Part shown: piece after piece, positions 7,816 through 16,329 of the stretch
Layout: each line of letters opens with the position of its first letter
How positions within the stretch are numbered: position 1 is the first letter of the stretch
DNA from: Pseudobdellovibrionaceae bacterium
Lineage (GTDB): Bacteria; Bdellovibrionota; Bdellovibrionia; Bdellovibrionales; Bdellovibrionaceae
Direction: 5' to 3'
Length of the DNA: 64,000 nt
Assembly (NCBI GenBank): GCA_019637915.1
Contig: JAHBUV010000001.1
Span: 2,388,565 to 2,452,564 of the forward strand
Notes under the pieces: model-generated
What the model saw: only the letters and a program-made list of their open reading frames with translations
Told to the model about the DNA's origin: nothing
The model's database searches: none
Program-made: the position numbers and the translations under genes

Positions 7816-9420
7816 TCAAGTGGAGAACTCTTCATGAACCGGAGGCAGGAACTCTTTGAGCGTGTGGAATAAATCATGACGATTGATGGGCTTGGTCAGC
7901 ACGCGATCGCATCCCGAAGCCAGGCACTTTTGGATGTCGTCGCGCATGGCGTGCGCGGTGAGGGCGATGATGGGGTTTTTGAAACCCAGGCTGCGGATTT
8001 TTTCCGTCGCCTCGTAGCCGTCCATGCCGGGCATCTGGATGTCCATCAGGATCAGATCCGGGATTTTTTCATCGATCAGGCGCACGGCCTCTTCGCCGCT
8101 CTCCAGGGTCTGCACGCGGGCCCCCGACGGTTTCAGGAAGCGTTCGATGAGCACGCGGTTGTCGCTGACGTCGTCGACCACGACGATGTGGCGGTCCTTC
8201 AGGGCGGAAAGATCCTGGCTGTTTGAAACGGGACGGACCGGCGCGGGCGGTTTCTCCGCGATCATGGTTTGGGGCATCGGGGAGGAAGAGACGCGATCGG
8301 CGCGGAACTTCACCAAGAACGTCGAACCCTGATCCGGCGAGCTGTCCTCGAGCAGAACGTCGCCGCCCAGGGCTTTGGCGATCTGCCTCGAGATCACCAG
8401 CCCGAGCCCGCTGCCGCCGAAACGGCGGCGCGTGGACGTGTCGGCCTGGGAGAAGGGTTGGAACAGGCGGCGCGATTGATCCTGGGAGAGCCCGACGCCG
8501 GTGTCGCGCACGCGGGCGGTGATCTCGTCGTTGTCGCGGGAAACCGAGACGTAGACCCCGCCCCGCGAGGTGAACTTGATGGCGTTGCCGATGATGTTGA
8601 GCAGGATCTGCTTGATGCGCGAGGGGTCCGAAACGTAACGGCCCGACAGATGCTCGGCCCCGGTGATCTTCAGTTCCACGCCTTTTTCGCGGGCCTTCAG
8701 GGACAGCGAGGACTCGATGTCGCGCAGCAGTTCCTCGAAGCTGAATTCGACCATGTCCATCTCCAGGACCTGGGCTTCGATCTTCGAGAAATCGAGGATG
8801 TCGTCGATCAGGCGCAACAGCAGCTGGCCGTTGCGATGGATGGAGGCGACGCACTCCTGGCGGTCCTCCTCGGGAAGCTGCCCCTGCGCCAGCACGTCGG
8901 CGAAGCCCAGCACGGCGGCCAGGGGGGTGCGGATCTCGTGGGACATGTTGGCGAGGAAGCGGCCCTTGGCGAGGTTCGCGGCGTCGGCGTCGCGGCGCAG
9001 GCGCTCGAGTTCCTCCATCTGGCTTTTCAATTGCTTGCTCTGGCGGTCGAGCTGCATGAAGACGCGCACTTTGCTGCGCACGGCGTGGGGGTCGAGGGGT
9101 TTAAACAGCAGGTCGACGGCGCCGCTGTCGTAACCTTCGAAGATCACTTCCTGATCCCGCTGGTGGGCCGTGACGAAAATGATCGGCAGATGACGGTGCT
9201 TTTTCACGCCGCGAATCAGGCGCGCCAGTTCAAAACCGCTGATGCGGGGCATGTGCACGTCCAGCAGCGCGAGGGCGAACTCCTGATCCAGCAGCAGGTC
9301 CAGGGCCTCTTCGGCGTTGTGGGCGGTGAAGATCCGCAGGCCATCGGACTGCAGCAGGTTCACGAGGGCATCAATGTTTTCCTGCAAGTCATCGACGATG
9401 AGGATGTTGGTTTTATCCAT
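7816..9420 (-). CDS. hybrid sensor: REC-HisKA-HATPase-REC
   Basis: 534 cytoplasmic residues with no membrane segment. An N-terminal receiver (ILIVDD, phospho-acceptor Asp54 in LLDVHMP) joins a coiled linker, a HisKA box with MSHEIRTPL (His161), an HATPase domain (NAIKF, DTGVGL, FGGSGLGL) and a second receiver (LILMDIQMPGMDG). Having receivers at both ends suggests it takes phosphate from an upstream kinase and relays it. It overlaps the cheB end by 8 bases, so it is the fourth gene of the kinase-cheR-cheB operon. Confidence 0.92.
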   Translation of the reverse strand: MDKTNILIVDDLQENIDALVNLLQSDGLRIFTAHNAEEALDLLLDQEFALALLDVHMPRISGFELARLIRGVKKHRHLPIIFVTAHQRDQEVIFEGYDSGAVDLLFKPLDPHAVRSKVRVFMQLDRQSKQLKSQMEELERLRRDADAANLAKGRFLANMSHEIRTPLAAVLGFADVLAQGQLPEEDRQECVASIHRNGQLLLRLIDDILDFSKIEAQVLEMDMVEFSFEELLRDIESSLSLKAREKGVELKITGAEHLSGRYVSDPSRIKQILLNIIGNAIKFTSRGGVYVSVSRDNDEITARVRDTGVGLSQDQSRRLFQPFSQADTSTRRRFGGSGLGLVISRQIAKALGGDVLLEDSSPDQGSTFLVKFRADRVSSSPMPQTMIAEKPPAPVRPVSNSQDLSALKDRHIVVVDDVSDNRVLIERFLKPSGARVQTLESGEEAVRLIDEKIPDLILMDIQMPGMDGYEATEKIRSLGFKNPIIALTAHAMRDDIQKCLASGCDRVLTKPINRHDLFHTLKEFLPPVHEEFST

Positions 9421-9991
9421 CAGCAGACTCCTTGACGAGTTGAATCAGGTGAAGCGGTATTTTTTCAAGGGGCAAAACGGCGTTCGGGGTCATCCGGCGA
9501 AGAGCCGATTCCGGCATCAGGCGCGCTTCCGCCGTGTCGGGATCCTGCACGATCGTATGCCCGCCGGCCTTGCGGATGTACTCCATCCCGGCGGCGCCGT
9601 CCTGGTTGGCTCCGGTCATCAGGATGCCCACCACGCCGTCCCGGTAAGAATCGGCGGCGGATTCGAACAACAGATCGATCGAAGGACGGGAAAAGTTGAC
9701 GAGTTCGTCCATGCTGAGGGCGAGAGACGCCGTTCTCTCCACCAGAAGGTGGTAAGCGGGCGGCGCGATGTACACGCAACCGTCCTCCAGAGGCATTTTG
9801 TCCTCGGCTTCGATCACGGGCAAGAGGGACAGGCGGCCGAACACGGCCTGCACGTCGATCTTCGCGGTGGGCGGCAGATGATGAACGACGACGATCGGAA
9901 CGGGGAAGGAGGCGGGCAATCCCGCCAGGACGGTTTGCAGCGCTTTCACGCCGCCGGCCGAGGTGCCGATCACGCACAAACGGGGGATCAC
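9413..9991 (-). CDS. CheB-type methylesterase (catalytic domain only)
   Basis: 192 residues, the methylesterase domain without the usual receiver. The catalytic triad is visible: Ser11 in IGTSAGG, the His pair 37-38 in VVHHLPP, and Asp131 in MTGANQDGAAGM. The start is a GTG in a 4-base GTGA overlap with cheR, preceded by GAGGTG. It pairs with the adjacent CheR. Without a receptor or CheA nearby, the pair probably belongs to a kinase-linked methylation or signalling module rather than classical chemotaxis (inference). Confidence 0.9.
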   Translation of the reverse strand: MIPRLCVIGTSAGGVKALQTVLAGLPASFPVPIVVVHHLPPTAKIDVQAVFGRLSLLPVIEAEDKMPLEDGCVYIAPPAYHLLVERTASLALSMDELVNFSRPSIDLLFESAADSYRDGVVGILMTGANQDGAAGMEYIRKAGGHTIVQDPDTAEARLMPESALRRMTPNAVLPLEKIPLHLIQLVKESADG

Positions 9992-10851
9992 AATTCACCT
10001 CGATCATCCGCGAAACGGGACTGCAGGACGGACTCCATGAGTTTTTTCTGGAAGATGCGGTTTTCGCCGTCCAGGGCGTCGAAGTCGGGACCGATGGAGG
10101 AGAAGCGGATGCTCTCCTTGCTGCCCAGGCACAGGAAGCCGCGGTGAATGAGGGAGTGGCTGAAAAGCCGCAGGGCCCGGTCCTGGAGCTCGCGGTTGAA
10201 GTAGATCAAGACATTGCGGCACAGGATCAGGTTCGCCTCGGTGAACACGTGGTCCGTGACGAGGTTGTGTTCGGAGAAGACGACGTTCCTGCGCAGGATG
10301 GGGTCGAAGCGCGCCGAACCGTAATCGGCGGTGTAGTAATCCGAGGGGCTGTGCTGGCCGCCGGCCTCGATGTAGTTGCGCGTGAAGGTGCGCATCGATT
10401 CCAGGTCGTAGATGCCGTCGCGGGCGGTGCGCAGGGCGATGGGATTGATGTCGGTGGCGTAGATCGTCGCGCGATTGAGCAGCCCTTCCTCCTGAAAGAG
10501 AATGGCGAGGCTGTAGATCTCCTGGCCGGTGCTGCAACCCGCGATCCAGACATTGATGGTCGGGTGGGTGCGCAGCACGGGGGCCACGTTCTGCCGCAGG
10601 GAGCGGAAAAAACCCGGGTCGCGGAAAGGCTCCGTCGTCGACACGGTCATCAGCGGCAGGATGGTGTTGAAGAATTCCTTGTCGCGCAGGGCGAGTTTCA
10701 GGATCTCGTAGAAATCCGTCATGTCGGTTTTGCGCATGACATTTTCCAGGCGACGGTTGAGGGACGCCTCCGAGTACTGACGGAAGTCGTACCCGTAGCG
10801 CAGGAGAAGCCCCTCCAGGAACAAATGCCGTTCGACCGGATCGAAGTTCAT
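9988..10851 (-). CDS. CheR-type protein methyltransferase
   Basis: 287 residues from the ATG at 10851, which overlaps the stop of the upstream kinase (ATGA). It has the N-terminal CheR helical domain (GYDFRQYSEASLNRRLENVM) and the SAM-binding domain (VWIAGCSTGQEIYSLAI, IYATDINPIALRTAR, ILCRNVLIYF). It methylates glutamates of MCP-like proteins, using S-adenosylmethionine. Sandwiched between a large hybrid kinase and CheB, it may modify the kinase's coiled-coil region (inference). Confidence 0.93.
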   Translation of the reverse strand: MNFDPVERHLFLEGLLLRYGYDFRQYSEASLNRRLENVMRKTDMTDFYEILKLALRDKEFFNTILPLMTVSTTEPFRDPGFFRSLRQNVAPVLRTHPTINVWIAGCSTGQEIYSLAILFQEEGLLNRATIYATDINPIALRTARDGIYDLESMRTFTRNYIEAGGQHSPSDYYTADYGSARFDPILRRNVVFSEHNLVTDHVFTEANLILCRNVLIYFNRELQDRALRLFSHSLIHRGFLCLGSKESIRFSSIGPDFDALDGENRIFQKKLMESVLQSRFADDRGEL

Positions 10852-13800
10852 AGCGGGAAGCCGCCTTTCGGCGTCAGCCACACCTTCAGCACCGAGGTCA
10901 GGTTCAAGAGGTTGATCGGCTTCGGCAGATAATCGTTGGCGCCGGCCTCGATGCACTTCTCGTGATCCTCCTTCATCGCCTTGGCGGTCAGGGCGATGAT
11001 GGGGATCCGGCGGAAGCGCTCCATCTGGCGGATCTGGCGCATGGTCTCGAAACCGTCCATCCGCGGCATCATGATGTCCATCAGGATGACGTCGGGTTCG
11101 CCGTTTTCCTCCAGGCGTTCCAGGGCCTCGATGCCGTCGCGGGCGGCGCGCACTTTCAAACCGCGCTCTTCCAGCGCGTTGGTCAGGGCGAAGACGTTGC
11201 GCAGGTCATCGTCCACCAGCAGGACCGATTTGCCTTCGAAGACTTTTTCCTGCGAGCGCAGCTGATGCAGCATGCGCTGTTTGTCGGCGGGCAGCAGGGC
11301 CTCGACGCGGTGGAGGAAGAGATTCACCTCGTCCAGCAGGCGCTCCGGCGATTTGGCGCCCTTGATGATGATGCTCTCGGAGTACTTGCGCAGGTGATCC
11401 GCCTCCTCGCGGGAGAGGTCCTTGCCGGTGTAAATCACGATCGGCGGCAACGAGATGTTCATCTGGCTCAGGCGCTCCAGCAGCTCGAAACCGTTCATGT
11501 CCGGCAGGTTGAGGTCGAGGATGATGCAATCGAAGGCGTCGTTGCGCATGAAATCCAGGGTCTCTTTGCCGGTGGCGGCGGCGCGGATGTTGATGTCGTC
11601 GCCCGACACCAGGAGCGAGATGGCCTGGCGCTGGCGCTCATCGTCCTCGACGACCAGGAGGTTTTTCACTTTCTTCGAGAGCAGGCCCTCGATGCGGTCG
11701 AGCGCGGCGCGGACCTTGTCGATGGTCACGGGCTTGCCGAGATAACCCATGGCGCCCAGGCGTAGGGCGTTTTGCTGGTACTCGAGGGCCGAGATCATGT
11801 GGATGGGCAAGTGGCGCAGGTGGGGCATCTGCTTGATCATCTCCAGCAGTCCCATGCCGCTGATTCCGGGGAGTTTGATGTCCAGCAGAATGGCGCTCGG
11901 CGTGTGCGTGTTCAGGATCGCCAGGGCCACTTCGCCGTCGTCGGCCTCGATGGCTTCGAAGCCGTAGGTGCGCACGGCCTCGGCCACGGAATGGCGGAAG
12001 GTGGCGTCGTCTTCGACGATGAGGATGGTTTTGCGGCTGGGATCCAGGGAGGCCAGGAGTTTCTGCAGTTCGCGTTGTTTCGCCTCGTCGAGCTTTACGT
12101 CCGGTTTTTCAGCCAGCTCCGGGATGCCGCGCGGCTGAAACGCCACCGTCGGGGCACCGGCGGGCGGCGGGGCGGCCGGGAAGTTTTCCGTGACGGGCGC
12201 CTGCACGGGCAGACGCTCCGGCAGAAACAAAGTGAAGGTGCTGCCTTTGCCTTCCTCGCTGGTGACCTGGATGCGGCCGCCGAGCAGCCCCGACAGTTCG
12301 CGCGAGATCGTGAGACCCAGGCCCGTGCCGCCGAAGCGGCGGCTGACGGAATCGTCGGCCTGCACGAAGGCTTCGAAGATCAGGTCCTTCTTGGCTTTCG
12401 GGATGCCGATGCCGGTGTCCTCCACGGAAAAGCTGATTTCCCCGGGGAGCGGGCCCGGGTCGACGCGCAGGGTGACCGAGCCTTTTTCGGTGAACTTGAT
12501 GGCGTTGGACAGGAAGTTGCGCAGGATCTGCTCGAGGCGCTGGCGGTCGGTGTACAGGGTCTTGCCGGCGAGCGCGGGATTGAGAATGACGTCGTACTGC
12601 AGATGGCGGGCCGCCGCCAGGTGGCGGAAGGTGATGCGTTTTTGCTCGGTCAGGGACTGCAGGGTGAAGTTCTCCGGGCGCAGCACGAGCTTTTGCGCCT
12701 CGATCTTCGAGAGATCGAGGATGTCGTTGATCAGGTCCAGCAGGTCGTTGCCGGCGGAGTGGATGGAGCGGGCGAAGTCGCGCTGTTTTTCGGTGAGGTT
12801 GCCTTCGCGGTTTTCCATGAGCAGCGTCGCCAGGATCAGCAGGCTGTTGAGGGGGGTGCGCAGCTCGTGGGACATCTTCGCCAGGAAGTCGGACTTGTAG
12901 CGGCCGGCCTGTTCGAGGGCGGTGGACCTCTGCTCGACCTCGATGCGGGCGTTGTTCAGCTCCTCGTTGCGCAGGTTCAGCACGTGCTGTTGGTTTTCGA
13001 GGACGCGGGTCTGCTCCTCGAGTTCCTCGTTGTTGGTGCGCAGCTCCTCCTGCTGGGCCTGCAGCTCTTCGGCCTGCTGCTGCGTTTTTTCCAGCAGCAG
13101 CTGCAGATGCTCTTTTGACTGCGAGGCGTTCAGCCCCACGCCGATGGTTTCGCCGATCTCGCTCAGGAGTTCATGGATGTCTTCTTCCGGCTTCTGGAAG
13201 GTGGCGAGCTCGAGGAGGCCGATGTTTTTGTTTTGGAAGCGGATCGGGACGAAAATCAGGTAGCGCGGCGGGGCTTCGCCGACGCTCGAGGAGATCGGCA
13301 GGTAGTTCGGCGGCACGTCGCTGATGATGGTGACGCCGCCGCGGCGGAAAGCGTCGCTGGCGAGGTTCTCCTCCATGCCGATCTGGGCGGGCGCGGCCGA
13401 AACGCCGGCTTTCAAGCGCAAAGCGCCCTGCTCCACCATGTAGAGGTTGGCGCTCTGCACGTGGAACACGTTGGTGAAGTAGTCGATCACGGCGCGGGCG
13501 CTTTTCACGAGGTTGAGATCCGAGGCCAGCAATTGCGCCACGTCGGCGACCCGGCTGCGTTTCCAGGCGCGCCGGGTTTCGATCTCCGCCTCGCGGCCGA
13601 TGCGCATCTGATAGCGGCGGCTTTGCGCGAAGGCGAACATGACGATGACCAGGCTGATGAAAGTGGTCAGCACGACCGTGAGGCGGAAATAAACCTCCGA
13701 CTGGCGCGTTTTCTCGGCGCGATCGCCGAGGATGCGGAGTTCCTCTTTCTTGATGTTGTCGACCGCTTCGCGAAGGGTTTCCATGGCGATGCGACCGTCA

Positions 13801-14249
13801 CGGGTCGACAGGAAACCCTGGGCGCGCAGCTGTTCGCGGTTCTTCCGGATGTTCTCGACGTTTCTTTCCAGCAGATCGATGCGGTGGCGGACGATGCTTT
13901 CCAGGGATTTGATCAGCGAGTTCTGGTAGGGATTGTCTCTGGTCAATTCGACGGCGCGGTTGAAGTGCACCCAGATCTCGCTGCGCCCGCGCTGATAGGG
14001 TTCCAGGTAGTCTTCGTTGTTGGTGAGCATGAATCCGCGCATGCCGGTCTCGGCGTCCTTCGCGGAGGACATCAGCGCGTCCAGTTCATCGATCACGATG
14101 TTGGAGTGGGTGACCCAGGCTTCCTGCTGCCGGACATCCTGATAACTTTTGTGCAGGAACCAGCCATCGAAGAGGATGACAAAAATAAGGGGGATGATCC
14201 AAAAATATCCTAATTGCGACGGCTTTCGCAGTTCGGTGAACAAAGACAT
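10848..14249 (-). CDS. CHASE3-GAF hybrid histidine kinase with three receivers
   Basis: 1133 residues from the ATG at 14249 (an in-frame ATG at 14282 is also possible). Order: TM helix about 10-28; periplasmic CHASE3-like four-helix domain (DAETGMRGFMLTNNEDYLEPY); TM helix; GAF domain; a long Glu/Gln-rich coiled coil; HisKA (MSHELRTPLNSLL); HATPase (NAIKF, DTGIGIP, GTGLGLTISREL); then three receivers (ILIVEDD...LLDIKLPG; LLVVEDD...ILDLNLPD; VLLVDDD...LMDIMMP). It is the first gene of an operon with CheR, CheB and a second hybrid kinase. It probably senses an envelope or redox cue and relays phosphate to the downstream REC-kinase-REC. Confidence 0.93.
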   Translation of the reverse strand: MSLFTELRKPSQLGYFWIIPLIFVILFDGWFLHKSYQDVRQQEAWVTHSNIVIDELDALMSSAKDAETGMRGFMLTNNEDYLEPYQRGRSEIWVHFNRAVELTRDNPYQNSLIKSLESIVRHRIDLLERNVENIRKNREQLRAQGFLSTRDGRIAMETLREAVDNIKKEELRILGDRAEKTRQSEVYFRLTVVLTTFISLVIVMFAFAQSRRYQMRIGREAEIETRRAWKRSRVADVAQLLASDLNLVKSARAVIDYFTNVFHVQSANLYMVEQGALRLKAGVSAAPAQIGMEENLASDAFRRGGVTIISDVPPNYLPISSSVGEAPPRYLIFVPIRFQNKNIGLLELATFQKPEEDIHELLSEIGETIGVGLNASQSKEHLQLLLEKTQQQAEELQAQQEELRTNNEELEEQTRVLENQQHVLNLRNEELNNARIEVEQRSTALEQAGRYKSDFLAKMSHELRTPLNSLLILATLLMENREGNLTEKQRDFARSIHSAGNDLLDLINDILDLSKIEAQKLVLRPENFTLQSLTEQKRITFRHLAAARHLQYDVILNPALAGKTLYTDRQRLEQILRNFLSNAIKFTEKGSVTLRVDPGPLPGEISFSVEDTGIGIPKAKKDLIFEAFVQADDSVSRRFGGTGLGLTISRELSGLLGGRIQVTSEEGKGSTFTLFLPERLPVQAPVTENFPAAPPPAGAPTVAFQPRGIPELAEKPDVKLDEAKQRELQKLLASLDPSRKTILIVEDDATFRHSVAEAVRTYGFEAIEADDGEVALAILNTHTPSAILLDIKLPGISGMGLLEMIKQMPHLRHLPIHMISALEYQQNALRLGAMGYLGKPVTIDKVRAALDRIEGLLSKKVKNLLVVEDDERQRQAISLLVSGDDINIRAAATGKETLDFMRNDAFDCIILDLNLPDMNGFELLERLSQMNISLPPIVIYTGKDLSREEADHLRKYSESIIIKGAKSPERLLDEVNLFLHRVEALLPADKQRMLHQLRSQEKVFEGKSVLLVDDDLRNVFALTNALEERGLKVRAARDGIEALERLEENGEPDVILMDIMMPRMDGFETMRQIRQMERFRRIPIIALTAKAMKEDHEKCIEAGANDYLPKPINLLNLTSVLKVWLTPKGGFPL

Positions 14250-14361
14250 GGGAGGGACCTTTCGTAGGGGTCCATCAAACATCCGCCGCGGAACTTTTCA
14301 AATCTTAAAAGACGGCTGTGAAGATTTTTGGATATATCTAAACCATTGAATTGATTGTGTA

Positions 14362-14386
14362 TTCATCGCAATTGAATTGCGATGAA
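14362..14386. repeat. 11-bp inverted repeat between aminotransferase and kinase genes
   Basis: Perfect 11-base arms (TTCATCGCAAT and ATTGCGATGAA) around TGA. It lies 12 bases after the aminotransferase stop and about 110 bases before the kinase start, both on the minus strand. No T-run follows on that strand, so an operator or an RNA 3' hairpin is more likely than a classical terminator. Confidence 0.6.
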
Positions 14387-14397
14387 GATTCGTGAAG

Positions 14398-15531
14398 TCA
14401 TTCAAAAGCCTGGAAAACACGCTCAATTTCTTCTGTTGTGTTGAAGGCGTGGGGGGAGAGCCGGATGCCCCCGGCGCGAACAGCGTGGGAGATTTTCTTT
14501 TGTAGCAGGAATTCCGAAGTCATTTTAAGGTCTTGGCGGGGGCGAACGGTGACGATGGAGCTGCGGCCCGGGTGATCCGGGCTGCCGATGATCGTCAGGC
14601 CGCGGGCTTGCAAACCCTGGCGGAGCTGTTGGCTGAGCTGGCGATTGGTCCTTTCGATCGCCTCCACACCGACTTTGCGGATTTCGCGCAGGGAGGCGGC
14701 GGCCGCGGCGACCATCAGAAAGGCCGGGGCCCCGGGCTCAAAGCGACGCGCCGTAGCCACGGGCGATCGCTGCGGATCCACCGCATCATCCGGGGTGCCG
14801 AAGGTCATGGCGCCCTGAAGAACGGGGGTCATCTGCAGATAGAGTTCATCTTTGAAGGCGAGAAAGCCGTGGCCGGCGGGACCGCACATCCATTTGTGGG
14901 AGGCTCCGCAAAGAATGTCGACTCCGGTGGAAGCGAAGTCGAACTTCAAGGCGCCGAGTCCCTGCACGCCATCGAGCACGAACCACGCTCCGGCGCGACG
15001 GCAGGCCTCTCCGATCGCCGGCAGGGGCGCCGTTTCCCCCGAGCCGTACTGCACCCATGACAGGACGACGGCGCGGACGCCGGGCCGGATCCTGGCCAAA
15101 AAAGCGTCCCAGTGGATGCTGGTGTCGGCGTTCGATTGAAACACCTCGAGTTTGAGGTTCCGGGCGCGCGCGACGCTGTGCCAGATGTAAGCGTTCGAGG
15201 GATATTCCTGGTCGATGGTCAAAATCCCGTCGCCCTCGCGAAAGGGCAATCCCCAGGCGACCAGGGACGCGGCCGAGGCCAGGTTGGCCGTGTAGGCGAT
15301 GCGATCAACGTGGGTGCCCAGGAAATCAGCATAAACAGAACGAGTTGCGGTGAGTTCGGCGTAGAGCTCCGGAATGGCCTGGGCGCCCAAAGAGGCCAGG
15401 CGGCGGCTGACATCGATGGCGGCCTGCTCGGCGGCCCTGGTGAAAGGCCCGTGGCCGGCGTTGTTCAGCTGCACCCATTGCGAATCGAGGGAAAAAGCCT
15501 CGCGAAAATCCATCAGCTCAAATTTAACCAC
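14398..15531 (-). CDS. class V aminotransferase (cysteine desulfurase-like fold)
   Basis: A PLP-dependent enzyme of fold type I. Landmarks seen: LNNAGHGPFT near the N-terminus, the SWVQYGSG stretch, the PLP-pyridine Asp in WFVLDGVQGLG, and the Schiff-base Lys in GASHKWMCGP. At about 377 residues it has normal family length. The GTG at 15531 is preceded by AAGGGA at good spacing; the ATG at 15513 is the alternative. There is no cysteine-containing desulfurase loop that would make it IscS, so the substrate is uncertain (isopenicillin-N epimerase-like members share this layout). Divergent from the rhomboid gene, 54 bases away. Confidence 0.85.
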   Translation of the reverse strand: MVKFELMDFREAFSLDSQWVQLNNAGHGPFTRAAEQAAIDVSRRLASLGAQAIPELYAELTATRSVYADFLGTHVDRIAYTANLASAASLVAWGLPFREGDGILTIDQEYPSNAYIWHSVARARNLKLEVFQSNADTSIHWDAFLARIRPGVRAVVLSWVQYGSGETAPLPAIGEACRRAGAWFVLDGVQGLGALKFDFASTGVDILCGASHKWMCGPAGHGFLAFKDELYLQMTPVLQGAMTFGTPDDAVDPQRSPVATARRFEPGAPAFLMVAAAAASLREIRKVGVEAIERTNRQLSQQLRQGLQARGLTIIGSPDHPGRSSIVTVRPRQDLKMTSEFLLQKKISHAVRAGGIRLSPHAFNTTEEIERVFQAFE

Positions 15532-15585
15532 GTTGACATCCCTTGGCAAGGCTTCATCTTCAGGGGACGGGGGAGCGGAGGTTCC

Positions 15586-16329
15586 ATGCTTGAAACACGT
15601 TTGCGTGAAACATGGCTGACTCGCCGGCCCTCGTCCTCGAGCTTCCCCGCCGCCATGGCGGCGATCCTTCTGCTGGTGGTCGCGAGCTTCATGAACTGGT
15701 CGGGAATCCTTCACGCCGATCAGTGGATGCCGGCGACGGAGGAGGCCGTTTTCGGCCGCGGCGAGCTCTGGCGCCTGTGGACCACCAGCTGGATCCACTC
15801 GGACATGGGACATCTGCTGTCCAATTCTTTTTTGTTTTTCGTGCTGGGATATTTTTTGAACGGTTATTTCGGCTGGTGGGTATTCCCGGTCACGGCGCTG
15901 GTTTTCGGCGGACTCACCAACGCGGCGGTGCTGGGCACTTATCCGCCCGACGTGACCTTGCTCGGCGCTTCCGGCATCGTTTACTGGCTGGGCGGGGCGT
16001 GGCTGACGCTTTATTTTTTGTTGAACCGTCAGAAGAGCCTTTTCCAGCGGGCTTTGCGCAGCCTGGGCGTGGCGCTGGTGCTCTTCATGCCGGCGGAGGC
16101 CTTTCAGCCGCAGATCAGTTACCGCACCCACGCGGCGGGGTTCGCCCTGGGTCTTTTGTGGGGTGTTCTGTATTTTCTGTGGAGGAAGAAGGAATTCCGC
16201 GCCGCGGAAGTGACGGAGGAAATCCTCGAGGACGATGAGAACGTGGAGTCCGTGGCCGCGATCCCGGACTCCCTTCGTGAATTCGTCAGTGACCCTTCAG
16301 GACGACGTTCTCAAGCAAGATCAGAATGA
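15586..16329 (+). CDS. rhomboid-family intramembrane serine protease
   Basis: 247 residues with about six hydrophobic segments. The rhomboid signature is clear: HSDMGHLLSNS (71-81) in the L1/TM2 region, catalytic Ser129 in GASGIVY, and His182 in THAAGF. It cleaves single-pass membrane proteins inside the bilayer. The start at 15586 is supported by GGAG five bases upstream. The acidic C-terminal tail (EEILEDDENVE) is cytoplasmic. Its end overlaps the convergent OPT transporter gene by 44 bases. Confidence 0.9.
   Translation: MLETRLRETWLTRRPSSSSFPAAMAAILLLVVASFMNWSGILHADQWMPATEEAVFGRGELWRLWTTSWIHSDMGHLLSNSFLFFVLGYFLNGYFGWWVFPVTALVFGGLTNAAVLGTYPPDVTLLGASGIVYWLGGAWLTLYFLLNRQKSLFQRALRSLGVALVLFMPAEAFQPQISYRTHAAGFALGLLWGVLYFLWRKKEFRAAEVTEEILEDDENVESVAAIPDSLREFVSDPSGRRSQARSE

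Noticed and set aside
6301..7872. Plus-strand frame opposite the FAD/Rieske gene
   Set aside because: Shadow frame, Val/Gly/Asp/His bias, no motif.
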